From: Ypsolopha sequella
Taxonomy: Eukaryota; Arthropoda; Insecta; Lepidoptera; Ypsolophidae
Assembly (NCBI GenBank): GCA_934047225.1
Contig: CAKOHE010000009.1
Location: forward strand, 21,001 to 85,000
Direction: 5' to 3'
DNA length: 64,000 nucleotides
Shown: positions 11,161 to 22,764 of the stretch, piece after piece
Layout of the letters: every line of letters begins with the position of its first letter
Numbering within the stretch: the stretch's first letter is position 1
The notes under the pieces: model-generated
Seen by the model: the letters and a program-made list of their open reading frames with translations, nothing else
Databases searched by the model: none
What the model was told of the DNA's origin: nothing
Program-made: the position numbers and the translations under genes

Positions 11161-12481
11161 TCCGGGAGCTGGCCGCTCCAAACCCTACCTCATCATATTA
11201 CCGGCAATAAGGATTTTACAGATAAAGTAGACCATTAGTGGTCCTAAAATAAATTGGTCTGCTGTGGCGCAACCTGGCACGTTTTGAACAAGTTTTTTTT
11301 TATGCAGCCTTTTTTTCTATAAAATATTTTACATACTTACCGAATAAAACTAATATGCTGAGATAGAGACTATTAAGTAGAACGTGAATCAGCAAGTCTG
11401 CCACGGCAAATGTTGGCGGGTGTTGCAGGCAGACCTAAGTAGAGTAATTTTAGGTCAATGACGTGATAGTTATAAAAAGATAAGAGATCAAGATATTAGG
11501 TACCAACCAGAATTCCTAAAACAGGTACGTTACTGAAATTAACCTTGAGTTTATGTCCAAAATTATGATATTTTGTATTTTTTCTTCGTTTGTACCAAAT
11601 ATTTTTAAGAAAATGTATCAAATTGTCAAAGTTTGATATACTTTAACACTAAACTACTACTATAATATAACTGCGAAAACGCTTATTTTAACAATTTAAA
11701 CTCGAAAAATCATAAAAAGGCCTATTCACACTATGGAACAAAGTCGCAAGTACTAAAAATCACTCTGCCTTCTCCGATCATGGATAATAGTACTTACGTA
11801 AATAACGTAGAGCTGTCGAAGAAAATACGAATAATGCTAATTCAATGTAATTAATTACACGCCGCTAAATTGAGAAACTTTAGCAGGTGTACTCATACAT
11901 ACAAACAAATTCGTCGAGTCGATCAAAAACAGCAGATTTTTTTTCTGCGTTTTCGGAGTTGAACCCTAAGTTAAATTTGTTCGTATTTATGTATGTATAC
12001 ATTCACCCCCTATATATTCTTAGGTATTCAACATTTTACGGTATATAACTAACTGACAAAACCATTCATATATGAAAAACTGCCAGGCTGCATGCTGGCA
12101 GACCAAAATTTATGTATGCAGTTTTACTTGATCTAATATAAAAAAATTGGTTTCACTCGGTAAGTCGATAAGGTAAAATATGGCTGTCAGCTGACTGCTA
12201 AATGTGGTCTGCCTGCAACACCCGCCAACATTTGACGTGGCTGACTTGCCGATTTACGTTCTACTTAATAGTCTCTATCTCAGCATATTAGTTTTATTCG
12301 GTAAGTATGTAAAATATTTTATAGGAAAAGACGCTGCTTGAAAAAAAATCATGTTGAAAATGTGCCAGGTTTCGCCACGGCAGACCAATTTATTTTAGGA
12401 CCACTAATGGTCTACTTTATTTGTAAAATCCTTATTGCCGGTAATACGATGAGGTAGGGTTTGGAGCGGCCAGCTCCCGGA
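11161..12481. mobile_element. 1.3 kb foldback element with about 285-bp inverted arms
   Basis: Left arm 11161 to about 11440 (TCCGGGAGCTGGCCGCTCCA) and right arm about 12200-12481 are inverted near-copies, including the shared ATGCTGAGATAGAGACTATT stretch. The centre has no coding sequence. The flanks (ACTTTTAG / TATTTTAC) look like a decayed 8-bp duplication, which would fit hAT or P. The undisturbed target is visible in the tandem copy at about 14930-14960. Confidence 0.8.
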
Positions 12482-12852
12482 TTATTTTACTATGGAGCTT
12501 GGCACTGAAATCGCGATTTATTTTTTAATGCAAATTTAAATCTCGAGCACCATCTTCACATCTCAAATACAAATGTAAATAAATTAAATTAAATTAACTT
12601 GTTGTTCCTAACCTTAGCATTATAAGAAAAATTTTAGAATTATTATTAAACACTATGCATTTTAATGATATAGGATGGGATTTGGTCGGCCGCCTGGATT
12701 CGTGCTGGGGGCTCGGTTGGTGATCATTGAACCTTGTTCCTGGTCCCCGGCCGGGTCTCCGGTATGGGTTCGGGTGGCTGATTAGATTTTACCTTGTATA
12801 ATATATATTTTACCTATCATTTTAATCTGTATATATAAAATTCAAAGTCCTG

Positions 12853-12894
12853 ACTGACTGACTGACTGACTGACTGACTGACTGACTGACTGAT
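12853..12894. repeat. (GACT)n microsatellite
   Basis: About ten copies of CTGA inside the nested Helitron. Confidence 0.9.
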
Positions 12895-13504
12895 ATATCA
12901 ACGCACAGCCTAAACCGCTGGTCCTATAGACTTGAAATTTTGCACATAGATGCCTTATATAGTGTAGGCATCCACTAAGAAAGGATTTTTCAAAACACAC
13001 CCCCTAAGGGGGTGAAACGGGTGTCCAAAGTTTGTATGGGGAAACAAGATTAGTTAGACTATTTAATTCGAGACTTTACAGGAGTACTCCTATCTATAAA
13101 TGAGTAAACACGTGTTTCAGTTTTTTTCAGAATTCAACCCCTAAAAGGGGGAAATGGGGTGAAAAATTTTGAAAATCTACATGGGCATCGTTTGAATGGT
13201 TTATCGGGTCGCTGATTACGAAAACAACAAAGATTTCTGAATCCAATGTAGTGGACGTGAAATACCATCATCCCCTGTTGGGTGCGATGGGGTTGAAATG
13301 TTGAAATGTGTAAATATCAATATGGGTGTCGTTTTTATGGTTTTTTGGGACGTTAATTAAGAAAATGCCATCGATTATGAAATGTAATATAGTGGACATG
13401 AAAATTCTTGAAAGTATGTGTGCCGGAGCAAATCGGCTGTAACAGACGGACAGACAGACAGCCACACAAGTGATCCTTTTAGGGTTCCATTTTTCCTTTT
13501 GAGG

Positions 13505-13575
13505 TATCTATCTATATATCCACAATCTGTCTATCTATCTATATATCTATCTATCTATATCTATCTATATCCCAG
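13505..13575. repeat. (CTAT)n microsatellite
   Basis: Interrupted TATC/CTAT repeats inside the nested Helitron. Confidence 0.85.
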
Positions 13576-14679
13576 CAAAATATCTTTGGAATGGAAGGTG
13601 GTACATCCCTAAGGGTTGGACCTTGGGGAGACAAAAAAAGTTTCTTTTTTTAATGTCGAAACTTTGACAGCCTGTATCTCACAAATGGCTGGACTTAGAC
13701 CCATGTTGATGGGTGTCTAGGAAAAGGTCTCGACGAGATCTACCTACCAAAAGTGTCAAAACTTTACAGGCCTGTATCTCCCAAATGGCTGATGCTAGAC
13801 CCATGTTCATGGTACTCTAAGAAAAGGGCTCGACGACGACGGTATAAAAAAAACCGAAAAAAAAAAATTCCAAAATTTTGATCGACCATATCTCCCGAAC
13901 GGCTGATTGTAGGGAGTTCGGGTTTCAACTATAGTGATCGGTCAAGCTGGGGCTACAGGACCAAAAAAAAAATTGAATTTGACAGGTTGTGACAGTTTTT
14001 TGACAGGTCCAAAAAAGTATTCCGATTTGCATGAAACTCGGTATCAAGGGGCATTCGGGGTCGCCGATTACGCTGCCGTATTCAAATTTGTAATTTTTTG
14101 ACAACTGATAGGGATTTTGACACTTTTTCGGAAAAACTTTGATCGGTGATTCCCCGTATTTGGCATTCGATTTGGTTCCACGAGGCCGAAAAACGAACAT
14201 GTGAGGACGGAGAACGCGCCCGCGAGGCCGAAGGCCGAGCAGGGCGCGTTAGCAGTCCGAGCATGCGAGTTTTTCGGCCGAGCACTACACCTTGACTCCC
14301 AGAGGGAGTGAAAGCACTTATAATGTTTGTTTCTGAAAAAAATGTAATTGTTTCCTGTAGGCCACGCGGGCGAAGCCGCGGGCAGAAGCTAGTCGTAAAT
14401 ATATTGCTACATAAATTAAATAAACCTTTAATTTAGTTCATGTACATTTATTATTTTATTACATATATTTTCTTTATTAGATTAAATTTGACGTGTAAAA
14501 AGTGTACCTGCTTTGCAAAATAAACTATTTGAATTTGAATTTGAATTTGATCTGAAATAAAATGTATTCTGTCCTATTCTTCACAGCCAATATATTCAAT
14601 ATATTCCAAGAGTATATTCTTTAATTTTGTAGCAAAATATTAATTAAAATGAATAAATATGGTTTATTTCATTTTTCAG

Positions 14680-14781
14680 AACCCAACTCCTCTTGCGGTA
14701 CCCGAAGTACAGCCGTCAACTTCTGGGTTAAAACTCTCCTGCGTAGATGATTCAAAGCGGTCACGACTTTTATCATTGCAG
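14680..14781 (+). pseudogene. Linker exon, copy B
   Basis: 102 nt between TTTTTCAG and GTATTT. Encodes the same NPTPLAVPEVQPSTSG start as copy A, with a few substitutions and 2 nt more near the end, giving 34 whole codons. This copy keeps frame 0 and is the better candidate for use in the transposase. Confidence 0.65.
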
Positions 14782-15217
14782 GTATTTATTACTATTTACA
14801 TAAGGTAACTTACTGATATAGCCAAATTCATACTGGAGACTTTGTTAGTGATCAGATCAGTAACAAGACTCAATGACGCCTTTTGTGAAATACACAAAAT
14901 GAGGGTTCCCAGAGTAAAAGTTGTTTGTATGGACTTTTACAATGGAGCCAACACTGAAATCGCGGAAAAAATTAAATACCTACAAAGTTAAATACCTACC
15001 TACATCGCGTTCCGCATGACACTAATAGTGCCAACACTACCATCAAACTTGTCACGCCCATCAAGTCATTCCGAATGGACAATTGCGTCCATCACTGCTT
15101 AAACTTATGATCCATTCGGAACGCTTTTGAACGCGACATGTACGTTGACACTTGAAAGTGACAGAATTTGTAGGAATTTGTTTTACGTTACGTGAATACA
15201 AAGGGTATACTACTTTA

Positions 15218-15783
15218 CTAAAGTAGGGTCACTGAGTGATGGCACTTATGACAGCTGCATTTAGTGATGAGGTACATTTAAAATTTCGGTTAAAAATGAA
15301 AATCAAGTGTGAGTTTACTCAACATTAGACACGTCATTCAACATTCAACATAATGATACAAAAGGAAAATGTGCCAAAACCAGTGGCGTAGCTATCGGAG
15401 GGCTATGCGGTGTGGTGCCCCGGGGCCCTCAAGAGATGTTTAAATATCTAAATCGAAAAAAGTATTTTACTATCATTTATTTTCGTTTAGTTTAACTTCG
15501 TCGTTGTTTTGTTTTTAATTAAATATTATTGCGTAACTTGGTGACCTCAAACACGACCTATAAAAAATGAGAAACTTTAAAAAAAAAAAATCTTTGTTTC
15601 TATACGAATTCTATTACACAATAAAGCAACATTCAAATCGAAAAATAATAACCGAAACAAGTAGTACATCACTATCAACAATGAAGTATTACATTTTTTA
15701 ATTCACACTTGCTTATAAATAATTACGATACTTTGTAGGCATTTAAACGTCATAGGCGCCATCACTCAGTGGCTCTACTTTAG
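15218..15783. mobile_element. About 565-bp non-autonomous DNA element, copy 1 of 3
   Basis: Inverted ends CTAAAGTAG(G/A)G(T/C)CACTGAG continuing through TGATGGC. Non-coding, with internal landmarks CAGTGGCGTAGCTATCGG and CCCCGGGGCC. Copies at 34819-35381 and 48228-48790 look over 90% alike by eye. Confidence 0.8.
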
Positions 15784-16018
15784 GTCCAAGAAGTCATTTC
15801 CTCTAACTTCAATCTTTGAATCATGGTTTAATAATAAACTCTTCTGCTCCGAATACATTATTTTTAAAATTGCCGCCAGCTGGCTGTCACTTTTCATAGA
15901 TCGCTCACAGTGCAAACGCTCTAAAGCATGGGCGATGATAGCACAACATGGCGTCGTTAATGACGTCATCTATGACATCATAGCGGCCATTGTAGGGCTA
16001 TCGTTATCGCGCTAACAC

Positions 16019-17859
16019 CTCAGAATAAGGAATACAAATAGAAGCCTGGCTAAAATAAGAACTGGGCATTAGCCATTGTACTCATCTAACGTAAATTACT
16101 CCTGTGTACGAGTGAATGAAACACCGGACCGCACTTACTTTATATTTTTTCCTGGTGTGTCACTAGATTGAACCAAGCAAATGTCAGTTGGATGTAATTT
16201 GGATGTATTTTAAAAATTATAATACCATCAAATTAAATACGTCTCATCATTGTATCGTTTTGTTGTAATATCGTTCGTTGCGTGCATCACATCTTAATTT
16301 GGTGGCATCGAAATGTCTAATGCATTTTGCAAAAGTTTACAGCTTCACCGAGAGAAATTAAATATTTTGGTGCTCTTCCTCTCAAAATTCGTGAAAGTGT
16401 GATTTATTATTGTTTGTGTTGATTGTTTTTTTAACATTGTAATAAAATGTCTTGTGCGATTGAAGGCTGTAAATCGCATACAGGAAGAAAAGAAAACAAC
16501 AATGAAGCAATATCATTTCACCAGTGAGTTCTAATAGTTTTTATGTTAATAAGTTGCAGGATCATACCTAAAACTCAGTAACAATAATAGTAGTTCTTGT
16601 AAATCATACTCGTGTTCAATTCTACACCGATATTTGCCTGTTTTATATAGATTTTCTGCCGACTATGAGAGGTTATGTTTTTTCGCATAGTGATGTACTA
16701 AAGTCCGTGTGGCAAACTATCGAACATTGGTTCCTGCGGCAGCCGTGCATAAAGGATAATACCGCAGATTAATTGCAGTGCGAGTTAAAAGAAAAATAAT
16801 GCCGAATAAATATCGCTATATTTTTTGTTACAGATTTCCAAAAAGGGAAGAATTAAAAAGTGAATGGCTTAGACGAATAATTAGACCAAATTGGGCAATT
16901 AAAAAAAGCAGTCATTATTTGTTCGAAACACTTTACGCCGGATTCTTTTGGACCAAACGAAAATTTTAAATGGAGACGGTTAAAAGCAGATGCTTTACCG
17001 ACGTTGTATTTACCAGATACAGACACATGCGTAACCTTTAAATAATTATGTATAATTGCATTATCAATCTTGTTTGTAGGTACGTGCTTGTATTATACTA
17101 TAGTATATTAACTCGATAATTTTTCAATTTTAGGCAACAGAACCAGTACCTATGGATGTCTGTGGTGTAGAAAAGTGCATACTTCTATGTTCGCAAATCG
17201 TTCTGAAAGGCCAGTTCAGAACTTGTACGTTACTTCCATGATCGACTTCACGAAAAAATTCCGCAGATCAAGACATTTTCGTACTTAGTGCGACTTACAA
17301 AGTATCCACTTAAATAGTTTACGGTTGTATCTCTGATACAAGCTACAGCATTTTTTGTACCAGAAACAAGCACAATTTTGGACTTAACTTATGTACCTGC
17401 CTACGATATAGTAATTTGTACTTAATAAAAAATATTATGCTAAACGAAAGATATCCTTTTATTAATTCCTTATTTACACAATATATCATGTGTCCCACTG
17501 GGGTAGACAGAGACCACTTTGCTATTAATTCTCTTGGCCTCCTTCTAAAGCAAGAGGATGTCACCAAAAAGGTCGGTGCCTCCTGCATTCTCTTTTTTTT
17601 CACACTTTGATACGATATAATGTGTGGTAAGCAGATTGGTCTTGGTTCATTTCGATTTGGTTTATTTATCGTAGTCAAAAATCGACATCGTTGCATCACT
17701 AGCAAAGCAACGAACTAGTGACAACCTACCTAATTAAGAAAAAACTAATACATATCCATCTCTCTCTAACGCACTAGAATGTCGTAAGAAAATCAAGGAT
17801 AGGTGTCTTTCTCCGCGTATTATTTTAGCCAGGCTTCTATTTGTATTCCTTATTCTGAG
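16019..17859 (+). mobile_element. THAP-encoding P-superfamily element, 1841 bp, with TIRs and TSD
   Basis: A perfect 40-bp terminal inverted repeat (starts CTCAGAATAAGGAATACAAA). It is flanked by an exact 8-bp duplication GCTAACAC at 16011-16018 and 17860-17867. The 8-bp duplication plus a THAP gene fits the P superfamily. The element encodes the DNA-binding THAP part but no recognisable RNase H-like catalytic part, so it is a shortened, probably non-autonomous copy. Confidence 0.85.
16447..17043 (+). pseudogene. THAP zinc-finger protein gene inside the 1.84 kb element
   Basis: DNA-binding protein, likely recognising the element's own ends. Exon 1 (16447-16523) encodes MSCAIEGCKSHTGRK...SFHQ with both THAP cysteines (C3, C8) and a GTGAGT donor. 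Exon 2 starts at 16834 in matching phase (CA|A) and encodes FPKREELKSEWLRR, then the second metal pair in CSKHFTPDSF, then WRRLKADALPTLYLP and a stop near 17043. A single-base frame shift separates SSHY from CSKHF at about 16916-16920. All expected THAP landmarks are present once the shift is allowed for. The catalytic region is absent. The acceptor-like TTTTAG at 17133 may begin a further short exon, unrecognised. Confidence 0.75.
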
Positions 17860-17869
17860 GCTAACACTG

Positions 17870-18380
17870 ACTCGGAATGGCTGTTGACGCGATAAAATCG
17901 ATTATGTCGTCATTCGGAACGCGGTGCTACTCGAGCAAAACGTACGAAACAGCAGATTTTTTTTCGCGATTACTGTGTTACCTCTATAGTAAAACTTGTT
18001 TATATGGACGAGTATGTCGGCGTGGACGTAGCACCAGATGGAGATTTGGCACTTTCATCACCATCCGGATAGTCGTTCATAAACTCACACCGAGTTGGGT
18101 TTCCTACCCGGGTCGCGACACTAACCCGTTCAAAAATGAACTCGCGTCTCAACACCGACCGTTCAAAAATGACAGTGTCGCTACACTGGTGTCGAATTTT
18201 TCAACATCAACTCTGAGCAGGGTTCGCAAGGTTCGTATAGGCTCCAAACGTCACCTGACATTTACGTAAATTTTCGTAAATGAAATGACGTTAATTTTTG
18301 TACCGAGGGGGTCTTCTCAACGTTATAGTTGATATACTTACGTTAAATTTAGTACAGAGGGGGTCCTCTCAACGTTATTA
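17870..18380. repeat. Diverged repeats shared within the P-type gene introns
   Basis: Blocks such as GATAGTCGTTC(A/T)TAAACT and AACCCGTTCAAAAA occur here and at about 10050-10200 and 20620-20745. The block GTTACCTC-ATAGTAAAA occurs here (about 17980) and at about 10566. A short tandem (GGGGGTC(T/C)TCTCAACGTTAT) is at 18308-18378. No coding sequence. Confidence 0.55.
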
Positions 18381-18667
18381 TCCCATCCCACTAATATTAT
18401 AAATGCGAAAGTTTGGATGGATGTATGGATGTTTGTTACTCCTTCACGCCGTAACTACCGAACCGATTGGTCTGAAAATTTGCACAAACGTAGTTCTGGG
18501 CCTGGAATAGCACATAGGCTACTTTTTATCCCATAAATCAGTTCCCTTGGGATGGCAATGGGGTGACAAATTTCTTTAGAAAAGTGAAGTGTTTTACACA
18601 AGCTCAAGCACAAGCTCCTTTAAATTTGCACAAGCGCAAAGTACAAAAAAATGGTACCAAAAAAAAG

Positions 18668-19413
18668 AAAAACGGTCAAGTGCGAGTCAGACTCGCAAGT
18701 CGTCCGTAATTCGACAGTTTTGCGAATAGAAAATTTAATTTTGACATTTTTGGAACTTTAACGGTGAGATTCCGTTGTCCATCCATCCGTATGTCACAGC
18801 CTCATAACTTTAGCACTGTTAAAGACAAAGACTTATAATTTTGCACAAAAGAGGAAAAAAAAAATTATTCCTAAAACCACAATATGGGTATCAAATTATA
18901 AGTATTAAGGAGCTGATTATAAAATTATATAATTTGGCTATATTAACTTGCACCTTTTTCAAGAAATCGTCGAAATACCACAAAAAAAAATTATGTACCC
19001 ACCCCGATTATAGGTCATAACTGGCCAATTACAGGATAATTATAGCGTTTTTTTTTTAATACAAATGAAAAATAAAAATAAAGTTAAATAAATTTATACA
19101 TATTTTTTTAATACAATATAGGTATTAAAAAGTCGATTGTAAAAATATACAGTTTTGATAATTTACTTGCATCTATTTCGATAAATCCTCAGAAAACCAC
19201 AAAAAATGTATGTCCCTTCCCTTATCTCCAAAACTGGTGAATCGAAAAATGTAAAAAAAAAAAAAACCACGGCAATAAATGCTTACGTAAAGATTACAGA
19301 AAAAAAAATTGAGAAATTCACGAAAAAAAAGACCAAATAAAATTTTCTGTTCCCAAAACTGTCGAATTACGAAACCTAGGTACGCGAGTCTGATTCGCAC
19401 TTGACCGGTTTTT
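18668..19413. mobile_element. About 750-bp inverted-repeat element
   Basis: Left end AAAAACGGTCAAGTGCGAGT(C) and right end the complement (CGCACTTGACCGGTTTTT). Non-coding and AT-rich. Partial matches to the same end occur at 23170 and 28505. Confidence 0.65.
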
Positions 19414-19619
19414 CGTCAAATATAACAGGAATAATTAGCGTACTTACGGCTACAATCTACTACGCGGACTCAATACGGAACTTATTGAAAATCATTTTTG
19501 AATTAGTAAACGTGCGACAACAAATTTTATAAGCAATCGTGCTTTTTCCGTTCAGAAACGCTGATACGCCTTCGACCTCGCCAAAGACACTTTATCTGGG
19601 GATAAAACATCTAGCCATC

Positions 19620-19945
19620 CATCAGCCTGTGTTCGTTTACTGCTGGAAATAGGCCTTTCTAAAATTTTTCCACTCTTGGCGCTCCTCCGTCATGCTCATC
19701 CAGCCACTACCGAAGTCCGCCGGGCCAGCAGGCACGAGGTCGGTCTAGGCTACGCTTTGCTGCACGTGGTGTCCATTCTAGGCCTTTTGGCTCCAACGGC
19801 AATCACGTCGGCGACAAATATGGGCCTACCCACTGCCACTTCAACTTACTGATTCGGCAGATTATGTCGATGACTTTCCGCAGTGCTTAAAGGCAAAAGT
19901 ATTTAACTGATAAGTTATCTCTTACCAAGGGCTTGATCCACCGAC
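19620..19945. repeat. Interspersed Lepidoptera-type repeat
   Basis: Contains CATCAGCCTGTGTTCGTTTA, GGCACGAGGTCGGTCTAGGC and CCCACTGCCACTTCAACTTA, familiar as a dispersed moth/butterfly repeat. A related fragment is at 24268-24410. Confidence 0.55.
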
Positions 19946-20876
19946 TTAAGGTCGCTTAAGGAGCTATGGAGCGAGCTATGCGTGGGATATCTCTAATGAA
20001 TAAAATCGAATCAAATAAAAGTAAAAAATAATTTCGTTCGGAAACGCGGCTCGGCCTACGGCCTGAACAAAAACACTTTAGCAAAGGACATTTCAAAGAA
20101 CAAAAAATAGTTTCGTTTGGAAAAGCGGCTCGGACTTCGGCCTCGCCAAAGACCACCAAAGATACTTTAGAAATTAAGATGACATTTTTCAGGGTATTCG
20201 GAAAATCATTCCATAAGGACAAAAATATTTTTCGAATTCAGTTGCTTTAAAGTTATAGAGCTGAAATTTTGCTTCTGTTACTAGGGTTGGGTTTAAGGAT
20301 TTAATATATTTAAGAAAAAAATATTGTGTTTCAAACTGTTAACACACTAACCGAAGTTTAATTCAGAGAAAAAAATTATAATTTCGTTCAGAATTTTCCT
20401 AAATTTTCAATTATGAATTTACAAATTTTACCTGGGAATCAAATAAGTGATCGAGAAATTATTTCGTGAGGAAACGTAGCTCGGCCTTCGGCCGCGACAA
20501 AGCCTGAGAATCAAACAAGAGATCAAGAAATCATTTTAAACTACAAAAAACTAAATCCACGCGGGCGAAGCTGCGGGCAAAAGCTAGTACTAAATATAAT
20601 GCAAAAATGACAACTGACGTTTGGAGTGTCGCTACACGACGAAACCCGTTCAAAAACTCAGCGTTACAACCCCAGTGTTCCTACCCAGCCCAGGGCTATT
20701 TAATGAACGCACTTCGGGGTCTCCTTCATTTTCACTCAAGCAATAAAAGATGATAGTTTTTTACAAAAAGGCACAATTTAATGTCACTTCGTAACCTTTA
20801 CAGATACTATGGCACGAGGTGAGTAAGTCAGGCTCGGTAGAACTTAATAGTTCACCTAGATCCGGCAGGGGCTTCT

Positions 20877-21262
20877 AATAGTAGTTTATGGTACAAGGGC
20901 GCAAAGCAATAAATTACGAGCATGAGCGTAGCGAGTGTTTTAAACGTAACCGAGTAATTTATTGCTTTTACGCCCGTGTATCATACCAAATTTTTCAATG
21001 CATAGTGTGAGGAAATGAAAACAAATGTAATCTTGTGAACTTTAGATTATAATTGGCTCAAAAGTACTGTATCCAGAGACGTTAAACAGTGGAAAAAAAA
21101 GTATAACGTCTATGGTACACAGGAAAGGCTGCAGGTTAGCCAACCATTGTAAATAAATAAAAAAATAAAAATAATAATAAAGCCCTAGGGCAAAATAATC
21201 GACTTTTTGTTCGGTTTTGATGCATAAAAAGTGGGCCTTTACGAGCACATGCATTGAAAAAA
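20877..21262. mobile_element. Non-autonomous inverted-repeat element, copy 1
   Basis: Shares nearly all its length with 22765-23122. Both have a short inner inverted pair (GGGCGCAAAGCAATAAATTA / complement) and end GAGCACATGCATTGAAAAA, complementary to TTTTTCAATGCATAGTG further left. Non-coding. Confidence 0.7.
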
Positions 21263-21534
21263 CTTTTAAAACAATAAATCCACATTATTAATTCACCATT
21301 CCTTCACAACAACAACAACACCAAAAAGTTCTATCGGCTGCCACCAGCCGCTGTGGGGGCGCTGCCCCGACTGGATACTTCTGACTGGCTGAATACAAAA
21401 TATTAACATTTAAAGTAAAACGCTATTTTAAGGCAATAACAAATAAACTATTAAGTATTTAAATCATCCTTAGATATTTTCATAACAAAAACATTAATCT
21501 GTTGGAGTTACTTAGAGATATCAACCCTGCGGTC

Positions 21535-22101
21535 CGTAATAGAATTACATAGATAAAAGCTATGAATGAATTAAAGTGTGAGCGATGACTGGTCCGTAAT
21601 TTGTGAGCTAGCAAACGATGTGAAAGATAGCTTATGATTCGGACCGCATTAAAAAAGATACATCTTAACCATAACCTCTTATCACAAAATACAATAAGAT
21701 TATTTGATTTTATTTCGTCAAAGTGCCGTGATTCGTGATGGAACAAGAAGAGTTTGTAGCACTGTTCTTTAACGTAGACTCAGATAGCGACGAAAAAATA
21801 TATATACATATAAATTCTTCCTTTTCGACGAAAAGTTCCACACGACTTTTTATTTGTTTCTCTCATGGCCGAATAAAACATATACTATGGTTTGTCTGAT
21901 CTGAACTGCTGAAATAATGGAGCGAAAACAATTTTTGACATTCCATTCCGTTCAACGCTCACATCGCCTCACCTCCGTCGCATGAGCCATGAAAGTCATA
22001 CGAATGAATGAACGCATTTGCTTCACTCATGGATTATTAGCCATTCACCTCATTCATTCGTAATCGATTTTAGCGAAATAATTCTATTTCGGAACGCGGG
22101 G
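21535..22101. mobile_element. 567-bp long relative of the 98-bp MITE
   Basis: The ends CCCTGCGGTCCGTAATAGAA and the complement of TTCTATTTCGGAACGCGGGG match the element at 3836-3933. Flanked by CAA on both sides. Non-coding. Confidence 0.7.
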
Positions 22102-22269
22102 CAATTATTCATCACAAGCACAAAATAGTTCCTAATAAAGTTATAATATCTTGATTCTTCTGAATGAATTCTTTGGATATTGACAAAATAAAATCGTATT
22201 TATATAAGTTTACAAGCTATTATGTGAATTAGAAATATAATCATAATTATTATTAAAGTATAAAATAGG

Positions 22270-22415
22270 AACTGAGCAGTGACTTGTTAGTTCCAAACAA
22301 AACGTAAGTAAGCGCTAGTATCGCCATAGCGCGAAATTCAAATCTTGTTGTTAGTTCCGAACAAAACCGTAAGCGCTAGTGTCGCGTGCAGCGCAAATTA
22401 CAGATAATATTTGTA
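22270..22415. repeat. Two tandem units of about 70 bp
   Basis: TTGTTAGTTCC(A/G)AACAAAAC...GTAAGCGCTAGT(A/G)TCGC appears twice in a row. Confidence 0.6.
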
Positions 22416-22653
22416 GGGCTAGTCACCTGCGCCCATAAGTACTATCTCCAATTTCCGGCTTCAGCAACATCATCTTAACACCCAGTAATGTCAAGAGTAA
22501 ACTTAATTTAATTTATATTAGAAAAATTCAATACAAATAAACATGTAAAAGAGGTCATGTGTGTACAGTGGTGTGATTATCTCAATAATGAGATTTCTTT
22601 AATTTTGGAGCAAAATATTAATTTAAATTAATAAATATTGTTTCTTTTTTTAG

Positions 22654-22734
22654 GTACCAAATCCTCTTGCCCTGCCTGAAGATCAGCCGTCAACATCAGC
22701 AGAATTACATCCTACACGATTTAGATCATCACAG
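22654..22734 (+). pseudogene. Linker exon, copy C
   Basis: 81 nt (27 codons) between TTTTTTAG and GTATTT. Encodes VPNPLALPEDQPSTSAEL, clearly related to copies A and B but diverged. This is the linker exon nearest to the catalytic exons. Confidence 0.6.
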
Positions 22735-22764
22735 GTATTTTATCTTACGTAGTATAACCACAAA

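Larger units (their letters stand above)
12829..14391 (+). mobile_element. Non-autonomous Helitron
   Basis: Starts TCTGTATATATAAAATTC and ends with the hairpin-forming CACGCGGGCGAAGCCGCGGG followed by CAGAAGCTAGT, the typical Helitron 3' end (hairpin plus CTRR). Inside are (GACT)n at 12853-12894, a (CTAT)n tract at 13505-13575, and repeated blocks around GCCTGTATCTC(A/C)CAAATGG at 13670 and 13760. No Rep/helicase coding sequence. Confidence 0.7.
12669..14540 (+). mobile_element. Non-LTR-like insertion with (TTTGAA)n tail, carrying a nested Helitron
   Basis: Interrupts the duplicated module between TTTTAATGA and TCTGAAATAAA. The outer part is 12669-12828 plus 14391-14540 and ends AATAAACTATTTGAA followed by repeats of TTTGAA, like the 3' tail of a LINE or SINE. 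No RT is left, so it is 5' truncated or non-autonomous. Confidence 0.6.
10640..14985 (+). repeat. Tandem duplication of the linker-exon module, both copies interrupted
   Basis: About 470 bp around linker exon A (10660-11160 plus 12482-12520) recurs as 12555-12668 plus 14541-14985. Shared landmarks include CTTGTTGTTCCTAACCTTAG, CCAATATATTCAATATATTC, the exon itself, and the stretch CAAAATGAGGGTTCCCAGAG. Copy 1 is split by the foldback element and copy 2 by the 12669-14540 insert. Confidence 0.8.
18381..20588 (+). mobile_element. Helitron-type element with nested insertions
   Basis: Starts TCCCATCCCACTAATATTAT and ends CACGCGGGCGAAGCTGCGGG followed by CAAAAGCTAGT, the common lepidopteran Helitron pattern. 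Contains the 18668-19413 element, a lepidopteran repeat at 19620-19880, and several copies of a CTCGGCCTTCGGCC-like palindromic motif. No Rep/helicase gene. Confidence 0.7.

Noticed and set aside
17343..17705. 120-codon minus-strand frame inside the small THAP element
   Set aside because: No recognisable motif; it overlaps a repeat-like stretch (CCCACTGGGGTAGACAGAGA).
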